Made by a program: the position numbers and the translations under genes | Part shown: positions 33,623 through 42,664 of the stretch, one piece after another | Layout of the letters: every line of letters starts with the position of its first letter | Position numbering within the stretch: the first letter of the stretch is position 1 | The notes under the pieces: generated by a model | What the model was told of the DNA's origin: nothing | The model's database searches: none | The model's input: the letters and a program-made list of their open reading frames with translations, nothing else | From: Agrobacterium leguminum | GTDB lineage: Bacteria > Pseudomonadota > Alphaproteobacteria > Rhizobiales > Rhizobiaceae | NCBI RefSeq assembly: GCF_015704895.1 | Contig: NZ_JADQWB010000017.1 | Span: 1-64,000, forward strand | Direction of reading: 5' to 3' | Length of the DNA stretch: 64,000 nt

Positions 33623-34698
33623 GCACAATGGACATAGAACTGATCGCGGTTTCCAAGAGCTATGGAGCCAATCGGGTCGTCGACAATATCGATCTTTCCA
33701 TTCCGGCAGGAGAATTCGTCAGCATTCTGGGGCCGTCCGGGTGCGGCAAGACAACCACCCTGAACATGATCGCCGGCTTTTCCGATCCTTCCGGTGGAGA
33801 CATCAGGATCAGGGGACGCAGCCAGTTGGGCGTTCCCCCGGAGAAGCGCGGGATCGGGCTGGTTTTCCAGAACTATGCCCTGTTCCCTCACATGACGGTC
33901 GCCGAAAATGTCGCCTTCGGCCTCAAGATGAAGGGAGTTTCGCGCACGAAAACCGAGACCGAGGTGCAATCAGCACTCAGACGGGTGCATCTTGAGGGTT
34001 TTGAAGAGCGGTATCCGAAAGAACTGTCCGGCGGCCAACAGCAACGGACGGCGCTTGCCCGGGCGATCGCGCCGAAACCGTCCCTGCTTCTTCTCGATGA
34101 ACCTCTGTCCAACCTCGACCTCAAACTGCGGGAGGCGATGCGGATCGAGCTCAAGGAGATACAGGAAGAACTCGGCATGACCTTCATCTATGTCACCCAC
34201 GATCAGGACGAAGCGATGGCCATGTCCGACCGCATCGTGGTCATGCATGGAGGTCTTGTGGCCCAGGAAGGCAAGCCCGATGATATCTATGATAATCCGC
34301 AATCTCGTTTCGTTGCCGATTTTATCGGAAAGTCGAATCTTCTGCCGGTTGCGTCCCTGAGACCGGAAGGGGGATCGACAATTGTCGTGCTCGAAGAAGG
34401 TCTTGCACTGACAGCCGCACTCTCGGAAAATCCAGGTCCCATCCGCTACTGTTGCCTGCGCCCCGAGGCCGTCCGCCTCACGCCTGCGGAAGAGGACCTG
34501 CCCTCCCCGGTCAACAGGATAGACGGAACCCTGACACGGATCGTCAATCTCGGCGCCTACCGGGAATGCTTTGTCACCCTGTCAAACAGGACTGTGCTCA
34601 AGTCGCTTGTGCGCTCGACGCGACTGCCTGACCTGCGCGTCGGGCAATCCGTCTTTCTGTCCATCGATCCCAACGCCGTGCAGCTTCTCGAAGGCTAG
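33619..34698 (+). CDS. Pot-type ABC transporter ATP-binding protein (PotA-like)
   Basis: This 359-residue ATPase has Walker A GPSGCGKTT (about 39-47), Q-loop LVFQNYALFPH, signature LSGGQQQR, Walker B LLLDEPLSNLD and switch His in VTHDQDEA. The last 100 residues form a TOBE-type regulatory domain (CLRPEAVRL, then RIVNLGAYRECFVTL), as in PotA/FbpC/UgpC. It is translationally coupled to the permease. A 110-bp gap with a perfect palindrome separates it from the catabolic genes. Confidence 0.92.
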   Translation: MSTMDIELIAVSKSYGANRVVDNIDLSIPAGEFVSILGPSGCGKTTTLNMIAGFSDPSGGDIRIRGRSQLGVPPEKRGIGLVFQNYALFPHMTVAENVAFGLKMKGVSRTKTETEVQSALRRVHLEGFEERYPKELSGGQQQRTALARAIAPKPSLLLLDEPLSNLDLKLREAMRIELKEIQEELGMTFIYVTHDQDEAMAMSDRIVVMHGGLVAQEGKPDDIYDNPQSRFVADFIGKSNLLPVASLRPEGGSTIVVLEEGLALTAALSENPGPIRYCCLRPEAVRLTPAEEDLPSPVNRIDGTLTRIVNLGAYRECFVTLSNRTVLKSLVRSTRLPDLRVGQSVFLSIDPNAVQLLEG

Positions 34699-34714
34699 AA
34701 TTAATCGTTAATCC

Positions 34715-34738
34715 ATATCAATTAACTAAAATTGATAT
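34715..34738. promoter_or_regulatory. 24-bp perfect palindrome, candidate operator of the catabolic genes
   Basis: ATATCAATT (34715-34723) and AATTGATAT (34730-34738) are perfect 9-bp arms around AACTAA. There is no T-run after it, so a terminator is unlikely. It lies 71-94 bp upstream of the dioxygenase start. It shares the ATTGAT core with the inverted repeat at 30722-30783 in front of the transporter. Confidence 0.5.
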
Positions 34739-34808
34739 TGGAGACAGACCAATCAGTAGCGCTACTCTTCCTTTGTAGAGACGAAATTCCCAAGGAAGGA
34801 ACAGACAT

Positions 34809-35675
34809 ATGCTCAATACTCGAAGAATTTCAGCGGTCCAGGGCGGAAGCAACGTTTGTGCTGATATCATTGGCTTCGACTTCAACGACTATGATGAACA
34901 GGACATTGCAGAGGTTCGCAAATACTGGCTCCACTATGGCGTGCTTCGCTTCCGAAGTGCCAATATCACGGACCAGCAGCAGGTCGACTTTTCCCGTCAT
35001 TTCGGGGAGTTCGTGATCCACCCCAAGCAATTGCAGGAAGGAGGACACCCCACCCACAAGGAAATTCTGGTGATCGCCAACACCATGAAGGACGGCAAAC
35101 CGTCGGGCGCCATGGGCAACAGCGAGGCGACCTGGCACACGGACACCTGGTTCTACGAGCGCCCGCCAGCCGGCGCCATTTTGCGGGCGGTGGAGGTGCC
35201 GGCTGAAGGCGGAGACACCTATTTTCTCTCCACCTATCAGGCCTACGACACCTTGCCTGATGATGTGCGAAAGGAAATCGACGGCCGGCAGATATTCTTC
35301 CAGAATGTCTACGACAAGACCGGCAAGCTGCGGCTCGGCAAGCGGGAGCCGAGGACCAGCGATTTCCGTGAGTGGAGCGGTATCGTCCACCCGCTGGTGC
35401 GGACCCATGTCGAAACCGGGCGCAAAGCGCTTTATCTTGGAGGAACGGCCGAGGGTGCCTGGATTGTCGGCATGCCGCTTGATGAAAGCGACGATCTGCT
35501 GACGCGCCTGTGGCGCCATGCGACGGATACGAAGGAGGTTTTTGTTCAGAAATGGACGAAAGGCGACATCATGATGTGGGATAATCGCTGCACCATGCAT
35601 CGTCGGGATTCCTTCGACCCCAACACGATCCGGATCATGCACCGGACCACGACCTCCGGCGAACGTCCGGTCTGA
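34809..35675 (+). CDS. TauD/TfdA-family Fe(II)/2-oxoglutarate dioxygenase
   Basis: This 288-residue enzyme has the iron facial triad. His110 and Asp112 are in ATWHTDTWF, and distal His264 is in WDNRCTMHRR. The 2-oxoglutarate-binding Arg is in RIMHRTTTSGERPV near the C-terminus. Members hydroxylate taurine, 2,4-D, carnitine precursors or N-alkyl compounds, often releasing aldehyde plus a smaller product. AAGGAA lies upstream of the ATG. As the first enzyme after the importer, it probably makes the first attack on the imported compound. The exact substrate cannot be read from sequence. Confidence 0.9.
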   Translation: MLNTRRISAVQGGSNVCADIIGFDFNDYDEQDIAEVRKYWLHYGVLRFRSANITDQQQVDFSRHFGEFVIHPKQLQEGGHPTHKEILVIANTMKDGKPSGAMGNSEATWHTDTWFYERPPAGAILRAVEVPAEGGDTYFLSTYQAYDTLPDDVRKEIDGRQIFFQNVYDKTGKLRLGKREPRTSDFREWSGIVHPLVRTHVETGRKALYLGGTAEGAWIVGMPLDESDDLLTRLWRHATDTKEVFVQKWTKGDIMMWDNRCTMHRRDSFDPNTIRIMHRTTTSGERPV

Positions 35676-35704
35676 TTTCAGACAAAAGCAAAGCGACCTA
35701 AATC

Positions 35705-36355
35705 ATGGAACAGTATCGGACAAAAAAGGGAGAGCCTCCTCTCCCGACGGATCTCTGCGCCCTACTGCAGGATGTTGAGACCGCAACCATCGGACATACC
35801 GAATATCTCGGCTTTCTCAGCACGAGTCTCCGCCCGGTCTGCTCCGCAAAGGTCATCGGACAAGCTCTCACCGTCGCGGCTCCAGGCCGCGACGGCGTTG
35901 TGATCTACAAGGCGATCGACCTTCTCCAGCCGGGAGATGTTCTCGTCATCGCGAGGATCGATGGGGACGACATCGCCTGTGTCGGCGGCGGTGTCGCGAC
36001 AGCGGCAAAGGCGCGCGGTGCCGCTGCCATTATCGTGGACGGCCCGTGCACTGACGTTGAGGAAATTGTCGCATCAGGCCTGCCGGTCTGGTGCCGCGGA
36101 GTCTCGGCAAAAACCACGAACCGGACATTCCGGATTGGTGGATCCATCAATGTTCCCATCGCCTGCGCCGGCACGGCGGTCCTTCCCGGTTTCGCGGTGC
36201 TCGCCGACAACTCCGGCATCTTTGTCGCAGACCGTTCACGGATGCGCAGCCTGGGTGAGGCTGCACTGAAGCGTCAAGAACGGTCCGCCCGGCTACGTGC
36301 CCATCTTGCGGCAGGCCATTCAATCTTCGCATATGATGAGAGACACTCCCAATGA
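35705..36355 (+). CDS. RraA-like / HMG-aldolase-fold protein
   Basis: This 216-residue member of the RraA family has PGRDGVVIYKAIDLLQPGDVLVI (about 60-82) and GGGVATAAKARGAAAIIVDGPCTD (about 97-120), with the Asp of the metal site. The family includes the RNase E regulator RraA, 4-hydroxy-4-methyl-2-oxoglutarate aldolases and oxaloacetate decarboxylases. In a catabolic operon an aldolase or decarboxylase role is more likely than RNase regulation. The stop overlaps the next gene by 4 bp. Confidence 0.85.
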   Translation: MEQYRTKKGEPPLPTDLCALLQDVETATIGHTEYLGFLSTSLRPVCSAKVIGQALTVAAPGRDGVVIYKAIDLLQPGDVLVIARIDGDDIACVGGGVATAAKARGAAAIIVDGPCTDVEEIVASGLPVWCRGVSAKTTNRTFRIGGSINVPIACAGTAVLPGFAVLADNSGIFVADRSRMRSLGEAALKRQERSARLRAHLAAGHSIFAYDERHSQ

Positions 36356-37305
36356 AAATATCGCTCATTCAAATGAACTCCCAGCCGGATCGCCGGGCAA
36401 ATCTGCGTCAGGCGCAGGCTTTGATGCTCAAGGCCGTCAAGGAGGAGGTGCCGGATCTGATCGTCCTGCCGGAGCATTTCGACTGGTCGGGCGGTACTCC
36501 CGCGGAAAAGCTCGCGGCAGCAGACTACATGCCCGGTGGTGCTGCTTACCGGATGGCACAGGAATTTGCTTGCCGGCACGGATTATGGCTCCACGCCGGC
36601 AGCATGCTCGAGCGTGTCCCCGGGGAAGAGCGAATATACAACACCACCGTTGTGTTCGATCCCGAAGGCAGGGAAGCCGGCCGCTATCGCAAGATTCATC
36701 TTTTCGACATCGTGGCTCCGGACGGCAAAGCCTATCGCGAGTCCGCCACAGTCGCACCGGGGCACGACCTTTTTGTCTACGAGGCTGGCGGCTTTCGCAT
36801 CGGAGCCGCTATCTGCTACGACCTCCGGTTTTCCCGCCTGTTCGATCAACTTGCGGAGAACAAGGTCGATCTTGTCATTCTGCCGGCTGCCTTCACTATG
36901 CAGACCGGAAAGGATCATTGGGAGGTCCTGTGCAGGGCCCGCGCCATCGAGTTCCAGGTCTATTTCGCCGCGTGCGGCCAGTGGGGCAGTTACCTTGCCG
37001 CCGGTGGCGAGACCCGGCAGTGTTTCGGCAACTCACTGGTTTGCGATCCCTGGGGGCAAGTCATCGCCCGCGCCTCGGACGGAACGGGCATTGCGGCGGC
37101 ACGGCTGGACAGCCAGCGAATACATGATGTGCGCCGGCTTATTCCGATGGCGCGCCATCGTCAGCAGTTTCCGAACGCAGCCTCCCGGGTAGGTCTCGCT
37201 GAAACGCCGGGACCAACAGCTCAACATTTGGCAGTCGAACATGTTGCCTGCAATGGGCTATGTTCGACTTGCTGCAACAAGACAGATCTCCCTGCCTCCT
37301 TTTGA
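36352..37305 (+). CDS. Carbon-nitrogen hydrolase (nitrilase superfamily amidase)
   Basis: This 317-residue alpha-beta-beta-alpha hydrolase has the catalytic triad Glu41 (LPEHFD), Lys114 (YRKIHLFD) and Cys155 (AAICYDLRF). The sequence resembles Nit-type omega-amidases and N-carbamoyl amidohydrolases rather than true nitrilases. The C-terminal 35 residues after about 280 are Cys-rich and less conserved. It is ATGA-coupled to the RraA-like gene and followed 16 bp later by a PrpD-like gene. It probably releases ammonia from an amide or carbamoyl intermediate. Confidence 0.87.
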   Translation: MKISLIQMNSQPDRRANLRQAQALMLKAVKEEVPDLIVLPEHFDWSGGTPAEKLAAADYMPGGAAYRMAQEFACRHGLWLHAGSMLERVPGEERIYNTTVVFDPEGREAGRYRKIHLFDIVAPDGKAYRESATVAPGHDLFVYEAGGFRIGAAICYDLRFSRLFDQLAENKVDLVILPAAFTMQTGKDHWEVLCRARAIEFQVYFAACGQWGSYLAAGGETRQCFGNSLVCDPWGQVIARASDGTGIAAARLDSQRIHDVRRLIPMARHRQQFPNAASRVGLAETPGPTAQHLAVEHVACNGLCSTCCNKTDLPASF

Positions 37306-37321
37306 TAGTCGAGAGGGCCCC

Positions 37322-38716
37322 ATGACTACCCCCGCAACGCAGACCCTCGCCGGGTACATCGTGAATGCGAGTTTTGAGAACCTTCCGTCGGACGTGGTAG
37401 AGAAAGCAAAGCTCTGCCTGATGGACTCCGTCGGGTGCTTTTTCGGCGGTCATCAATCCCCGGTCGCTCCGGGTCTGGAACGGCTGTCGGCGGATATCGC
37501 CGGAGGGTCCGCCGAAGCGCCCTGTCAGGATCCCGCCTGGCAGGCATTTCATTACGCGACTTTGGCCAACGCCCTTGACCTTGATGACATCTACTGGAAG
37601 GGGCATCCCGGGGCAACAGTGGTTGCTGCCGCACTCGCGCTTGCCAACCGCTCGCGCTCCACAGGGCGCGACCTGATTGCTGCAATCGTCGCCGGGTATG
37701 AGGTGGGATGCCGCATCGGTATGTCGCTCGTCCACAACACGCCGCGCAAGACAGTCCATGGCCACGGCACCTGGCAAATATTCGGCGCAGCCGCCGCATC
37801 GGCGAAACTGCTGAAACTCGATCATCGGCAAGCGGCCCATGCCCTGGCAATCGCGGCTGTCAATGCACCCGTTGCGTCGGTCATGAAGACCGTTTACGGG
37901 ACCACACCGACAATGGCGAAGAACAATTTTGCGACCGCAGCAATGGGCGGTGTCAACGCAGCGTTTCTTGCTCGTGCAGGATTTGAGGGGCCGCTTGACG
38001 TTTTCGAAGGGGAAACCGGTTTCTGGCGCATGGCGGGGGCGGACGGCGTCGACCCGTCGCGGCTCAAAATCAGTCCCGATATTCGCTACGAAATACGAAC
38101 CGTCGGCTTTAAGGCGTTCAGCTGCTGCAGGATCGTTCAAAGCAGCGTCGAAGCTGCTGTTGAAGCGTTCGTCCTCGGTGCTGTTGACGGGACCGGTCGT
38201 GACGTCAGGGAGATCGAGGTCTTCGCTTCCGAGATCGTCTGCCGTGCCCCGTTCAATGATCCCGAACCCCGCGATATCTGGGCGGCCCAGTTCAGCGCAC
38301 CTTTTGCAATCGCCATGGGCGTGCTCGGACACGCGGCTGGTCCAGAATGGTTTGCGCCTTCGCGCTTCCTGGATCAAACAGTGCGCGAGCTGACGGCAAA
38401 AATCCGGCTCTTTCCTCTGAGGTCCACGGATCGATCGAGCCACCACCACGCGGCAAGGGTTCGTCTTCACCTGCTCGACGGCCGCGTCTTGGAGGCCACT
38501 GTCGAGGTTGCAAAGGGCGATGCTGCCAATCCGCTTGCGCCTTCGTTTCTGGAGGAGAAGTTTTTGCGCCTGTCTGCGGGGCGTTTGCACGGAAACGGAA
38601 GACTGGAAATGCTGCAGTTCCTCAAGCAGCTTGAGTTGAAAGACGACCTGCGGTTTCTGCTGGATACGATCCGCGTATCAGGAGGCGCGCCTCAATCTGG
38701 GGACAGTCCTATATAA
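37322..38716 (+). CDS. MmgE/PrpD-family protein, copy 1
   Basis: This 464-residue protein of the 2-methylcitrate dehydratase (MmgE/PrpD) fold contains ALDLDDIYWKGHPGATVVAAALALA (about 80-104), the family's hallmark D-D-x(n)-HPG region. Later VGFKAFSCCRIVQSSVEAAVEAF holds the conserved lysine/cysteine loop. Relatives include 2-methylcitrate dehydratase, cis-aconitate decarboxylase and the iminodisuccinate epimerase described from Agrobacterium. I chose ATG 37322 (GAGAGGG upstream); a frame extension to 37241 lies within the nitrilase gene. A second homologue is at 39926. Confidence 0.85.
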   Translation: MTTPATQTLAGYIVNASFENLPSDVVEKAKLCLMDSVGCFFGGHQSPVAPGLERLSADIAGGSAEAPCQDPAWQAFHYATLANALDLDDIYWKGHPGATVVAAALALANRSRSTGRDLIAAIVAGYEVGCRIGMSLVHNTPRKTVHGHGTWQIFGAAAASAKLLKLDHRQAAHALAIAAVNAPVASVMKTVYGTTPTMAKNNFATAAMGGVNAAFLARAGFEGPLDVFEGETGFWRMAGADGVDPSRLKISPDIRYEIRTVGFKAFSCCRIVQSSVEAAVEAFVLGAVDGTGRDVREIEVFASEIVCRAPFNDPEPRDIWAAQFSAPFAIAMGVLGHAAGPEWFAPSRFLDQTVRELTAKIRLFPLRSTDRSSHHHAARVRLHLLDGRVLEATVEVAKGDAANPLAPSFLEEKFLRLSAGRLHGNGRLEMLQFLKQLELKDDLRFLLDTIRVSGGAPQSGDSPI

Positions 38717-38816
38717 CCGGAATGAATAATGTTGCATAAAAGATAGCTAATCTTGGCTTTATTTCCCGCCAATTCCTGCTGAAATCCTCTCGTTCGATGT
38801 TCGAGGAGGAGCTCGC

Positions 38817-39914
38817 ATGAATGGAGGAATTATCAGTCCAAGCCTGTCAGACATACCGTGTTACTCCGCGACAGAGATCGCCAGGGACGGGGCTTTGCTT
38901 GATGGAAAGATCATCCATGAGGTCGCCGGCAAAGCATGGGACGACATTGCCCGTGGTTCCACTTACGGCACGAAATCGGTGCTTTCCATCACGCCCGGGG
39001 AGATCGACAGACATCCCTTGATCAAAGATGCAGGTTCGCTGGAGGAGCGCCTTGGCTGGAAGCTGTCCTGCCTTTCAAGCGTCAACGGCCGCTACGGGGC
39101 AGTGAAAATCGTTGGCGCAAACGCCCTCAATCGCCAGCTCGGTCTTCCACGGTCACGGTCCACGATTGTCCTCATGGACAAATTCACCCTTCTTCCTCTT
39201 TGCCTGCTCGATGGAACCGACATATCCGCCGCCCGGACGGCGAGTTATGCGACGCTTGTTCTTGAGCGATTGCTAGCGCCCCGTCGGGATGTGTCTGTCT
39301 TCCTGTTCGGCGCAGGACCAATTGCCGAGAAAATTATACTGGCGCTTGATCGATGCCATGGGCAGAGGGTTCGCGAGGTCCTTGTCCGTAGCCGGACAGT
39401 TGACTCAGCCATACGGCTCGCGAGATCGCTGGGAGAGACGGTAACCTTCGATATCATGCCTGTTCGGGACAACCTCGATCTCGGTCGATGCGATTTTGTG
39501 ATTACTGCATCAAACGCGATGGCTCCCGTTTTCGAGGCCAGTGAGATAGGCGACGCTGCCGTGCTTCATCTGGGTGGGGATGAAACACCCCCCGCACATC
39601 TGGAACGGGCGCTGCGGTGCGGTCGTGTTCTGTGTGACGACGTGGCGATGGTGTCGCGCCGTGGTTCGCAAAGCCTTGCGCTTCACTTCTCGCGAAAGGG
39701 GACGACGCTGGAGCAATTGGGATCCGTGCTGGGCATCCGTCCAATCACGGCGATCATGGATCCTTCGGAAATCGGACAGGAAAAACCTGTCCACATCACT
39801 TGTGTCGGTCTGCCCATGCTGGACCTTTATGTGGCCGCCCATGTCTATGAGACCTTGTCGGGCATCACAAACGATAGCGCCGGCGAAGCGACGGTTGCGG
39901 AAGCGACCCACTGA
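38817..39914 (+). CDS. OCD/mu-crystallin-family dehydrogenase
   Basis: This 365-residue protein has a Rossmann core VSVFLFGAGPIAEKIILALDRC (about 160-181) and N-terminal GWKLSCLSSVNGRYGAVKIVGANALNRQLGLPRS that aligns with the SbnB/OCD substrate lobe. Glu/Ala replacements in the C-terminal region make it distinct from the canonical ocd at 1013. Family members act on ornithine, alanine, ketimines and N-(carboxyethyl) amino acids. Lying between two PrpD-like genes, it may oxidise or reduce an imino acid in this pathway. GGAGGAGC lies upstream of the ATG. Confidence 0.8.
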   Translation: MNGGIISPSLSDIPCYSATEIARDGALLDGKIIHEVAGKAWDDIARGSTYGTKSVLSITPGEIDRHPLIKDAGSLEERLGWKLSCLSSVNGRYGAVKIVGANALNRQLGLPRSRSTIVLMDKFTLLPLCLLDGTDISAARTASYATLVLERLLAPRRDVSVFLFGAGPIAEKIILALDRCHGQRVREVLVRSRTVDSAIRLARSLGETVTFDIMPVRDNLDLGRCDFVITASNAMAPVFEASEIGDAAVLHLGGDETPPAHLERALRCGRVLCDDVAMVSRRGSQSLALHFSRKGTTLEQLGSVLGIRPITAIMDPSEIGQEKPVHITCVGLPMLDLYVAAHVYETLSGITNDSAGEATVAEATH

Positions 39915-39925
39915 GAGATGCTCCC

Positions 39926-41266
39926 ATGTATATGACGAAGCTTCTTGCCGAATGCATTGCTGACCGTGTTTTCGATGCCGTGCCTGTGGAGGTCAGGAAC
40001 AAGGCGCTCTGCTGCCTCTTCGACGCCGCGACCTGCGCCCTCGCCGGCAAATTTGCCACCGGGTCGACCAGCGCCAGATTGGTTGCAACCCGAATTTTTG
40101 GTCCCGGAAACGCACCTCTCTGGTTTTCGGACCGTCGGTTATCGACTACCGGCGCCGCCTTTGCCAATTCGGCTTCTGTCTGCGCCCTTGATTTCGATGA
40201 TGGACATCGTGCAGCGCGGGGACATCCAGGTGCTGCGGTGATCCCCGCTGTTCTGGCCGCCTGCGCGGACCGTGCAATCGACCCGGACGAACTCGTCGCT
40301 GCGATCGTCGCCGGCTACGAGATCGCCGTCCGGATCGCCGCCGCACAAAACCCTGAAAACATAAAAAGTCGCCAAAGCGGTCTCTGGGCCGGCTACGGCG
40401 CCGTCGCTGCAGCCGGCAGTATCCATCGCACAGGCCGGGATCGTCTCGCCAATGCCTTGGCGATTAACGGTGTATGGGCCCCCAATCAGGCCGCAAACGG
40501 AAGTTCCGGCTATTCGAAGCTTACCGGAAATCATGCGAAAGAGGGAATCCCGTGGAGCGTCGTCACCGGCCTCACCGCACTTGAACTGGCCGAAGAGGGA
40601 TTTACGGGTCCGGAAGACATTCTCGATCACGCATCCTATTTCAATGGGGAGCGTATCAGGAACGGGCTTGGCCGGACTTGGGAAATATTAGGAGCCTATT
40701 TCAAGCCGTATTCGTGTTGCCGCTATATCCATCCCGCCATCGATGCAACACTGGACCTGATGCAAAGTCGGAGGCTCCGGCCGAAAGAGGTGCTTTCAAT
40801 CGAGGTCCACACGTTTCAATGGGCTCAGCGGCTGCAAAACAAGGTCATGCCGAAAACACTTGTTGAGGCGCAATACAGTTTGCCGTTTTGTCTGGCAGCG
40901 GCCATCCGTCACGGCGCCTCCGCGCTCGCGCCCACCGATGAGCAACTTCTCTATGACCGGGACATCTGTTCCCTTGCTGGTGCCGTCACCTTGACGGTCG
41001 ATGATCAGATCGACCAAAAGTTTCCGGCAGAAACATTGGCGCGGGTGACATTGGCCACGCCTTCGGGCGATATACCATCCACCACCACGATGGCGCGTGG
41101 CGATGCGGGCCGACCGATGCTTTGGGACGAACTCAAGGAAAAGTTTCGGCAGGTTTGCAGAGGAAAAATGAGTGCAGCGCGTGAGGACGTTTTCGACAGG
41201 GCAATTGACCAGCTCAAATCCGGTGATCCTCTGCCGTTCCTGCGAGAGATTTCGGCCGACCTGTGA
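39926..41266 (+). CDS. MmgE/PrpD-family protein, copy 2
   Basis: This 446-residue homologue of the 37322 protein has the signature ALDFDDGHRAARGHPGAAVIPAVLAAC (about 87-113) and the later loop AYFKPYSCCRYIHPAIDATLDL. It starts 11 bp after the OCD-family gene and ends exactly where the convergent amidohydrolase ends (41266/41267). Two PrpD proteins in one pathway could be successive epimerase and dehydratase steps. It might also pair with copy 1 as a hetero-oligomer. The sequences differ widely, so this is not a recent duplication. Confidence 0.85.
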   Translation: MYMTKLLAECIADRVFDAVPVEVRNKALCCLFDAATCALAGKFATGSTSARLVATRIFGPGNAPLWFSDRRLSTTGAAFANSASVCALDFDDGHRAARGHPGAAVIPAVLAACADRAIDPDELVAAIVAGYEIAVRIAAAQNPENIKSRQSGLWAGYGAVAAAGSIHRTGRDRLANALAINGVWAPNQAANGSSGYSKLTGNHAKEGIPWSVVTGLTALELAEEGFTGPEDILDHASYFNGERIRNGLGRTWEILGAYFKPYSCCRYIHPAIDATLDLMQSRRLRPKEVLSIEVHTFQWAQRLQNKVMPKTLVEAQYSLPFCLAAAIRHGASALAPTDEQLLYDRDICSLAGAVTLTVDDQIDQKFPAETLARVTLATPSGDIPSTTTMARGDAGRPMLWDELKEKFRQVCRGKMSAAREDVFDRAIDQLKSGDPLPFLREISADL

Positions 41267-42664
41267 TTATTGATCACGTCGCTTGGCCGTAGAAGCGCCC
41301 GAACCATTGCCATTGATCGTTCCATTCCAGACCACCACCTTGCCATTGATGATGATGTGGCGAACGCGACCCAGATTGACGCGATCGACGATCACGAGAT
41401 CCGCGCGCCTCCCCTTCTCGATCAAACCACGATCGCTGGCCAATTGGGGAAAGGTGCGTGCGACGTTCCCGGTTGCCAATGCGACAGCCGCAGCCGGTGA
41501 CATCTGCTTTTTGTGAACAATGCGCTGGATTGCAAGGAGGATGCTGTCCCAATGTCCGCCGGCATAGTCAGTCGAGATCGTATCGACGCATCCGTCCTCG
41601 ATAAGCGCGTCGAAATTCGCCGGGTTATTCCGCCAACGGGTCTGGATGCTGTCGAGCGTTGAGACATCGATCGTGACGCCACGTCTTCGCAGTTGGTGTG
41701 CGAACGATACGGATTCATCCGCTAGAAACATCGGATGGTTCGAATGACCTGCGACAATGTTTGCGTTTGGATATCTCTCGGCGACTTCGATCAGGCGCCG
41801 GACCGACGGAGCAGAATTGTGAAAAATCGCCGGGAAGCCGACACGCGCGGCCTCTTGCGCCATCTCCTCAAAGCCTCTGAGCGCAAGATCGACGGGTGGC
41901 ATCACGGAAGCGAGAATGGCCTGACGCACGGTTCGCGCGCTGCAGACATCGGACAGACCGCATTCGTCGAGTATCGACTGCAATTCGTCATCGGAAACCC
42001 CGTCCTCGACTTTAAGATATCGGCCGACCACGGCATTTCGCAACTGACGTGAAACCAGAGGCGACACTTCCCGTCCCGTCATCCGTTTCATTGCTTCGGG
42101 AATGAACCGATATTCCTGCGCACCTCCGCCGAGTGTCTGCCCCCCGCCAACCTCGCCAAGCGCTTTTGCTCCTTGCGACAAAGCTTCGTCGATGGATGCA
42201 TGTCGATGCCGTTCGGATAGACCGGCGCCATCGATCGCCAGGGCCGCTTCGATATTGGAAGGGGTGTGAGCGGTGGAGATATGGACATCAAGCGGATGTG
42301 CATCGCCCGCAAACGCCTCATCAGACAACGCCAAACCGCATACATTCAATAACGTGGTCGTCCCCTCGAGGAGGTGTCTGTTCCTGTTCCAGACAATGGC
42401 TTGCCCATCGACAGGGGACGACCCGCTCGGCATGGATGGTCCTGAAACGCAGCCATGGGCATGCGCGTTGATAACGCCCGGGATAACCGTGTGGCCGTGT
42501 GCGTCGATGACATCGACCTCGTCAGGATTGGCGGATATATTTCCTGGCTGGACGAACGCAATTCTGCCCTCGCCGATACCGATGGAGGCGTTTTCATGAA
42601 ATGTGGCGCCATCTCCCGTTATCACGCAAGCGCCGCGTATGATCCTGTCGAGCCGATTAGACAT
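41267..42664 (-). CDS. Amidohydrolase-superfamily protein
   Basis: This roughly 465-residue metal-dependent amidohydrolase has VIPGVINAHAHGCVSG (metal HxH, about 64-79), AGHSNHPMFL (about 315-324), DTISTDYAGGHWDS (metal Asp, about 380-393) and a C-terminal IEKGRRADLVIVD beta-sandwich return. A carboxylated Lys is not evident at the usual place. Ring or exocyclic amide hydrolysis (dihydropyrimidinase, imidazolonepropionase, N-acyl amino acid) is possible. I chose ATG 42664, which has GGAG upstream and overlaps the regulator stop by 8 bp. It is co-transcribed with the regulator and converges on the catabolic genes. Confidence 0.85.
   Translation of the reverse strand: MSNRLDRIIRGACVITGDGATFHENASIGIGEGRIAFVQPGNISANPDEVDVIDAHGHTVIPGVINAHAHGCVSGPSMPSGSSPVDGQAIVWNRNRHLLEGTTTLLNVCGLALSDEAFAGDAHPLDVHISTAHTPSNIEAALAIDGAGLSERHRHASIDEALSQGAKALGEVGGGQTLGGGAQEYRFIPEAMKRMTGREVSPLVSRQLRNAVVGRYLKVEDGVSDDELQSILDECGLSDVCSARTVRQAILASVMPPVDLALRGFEEMAQEAARVGFPAIFHNSAPSVRRLIEVAERYPNANIVAGHSNHPMFLADESVSFAHQLRRRGVTIDVSTLDSIQTRWRNNPANFDALIEDGCVDTISTDYAGGHWDSILLAIQRIVHKKQMSPAAAVALATGNVARTFPQLASDRGLIEKGRRADLVIVDRVNLGRVRHIIINGKVVVWNGTINGNGSGASTAKRRDQ

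Noticed and set aside
34715-34738. Intrinsic terminator for the Pot-type transporter operon
   Set aside because: The palindrome is AT-rich with no T-run on either strand, so operator is the better reading.
37139-38590. 483-codon minus-strand frame over the first PrpD gene
   Set aside because: The opposite strand encodes clear PrpD motifs; this frame matches nothing and spans two real genes.
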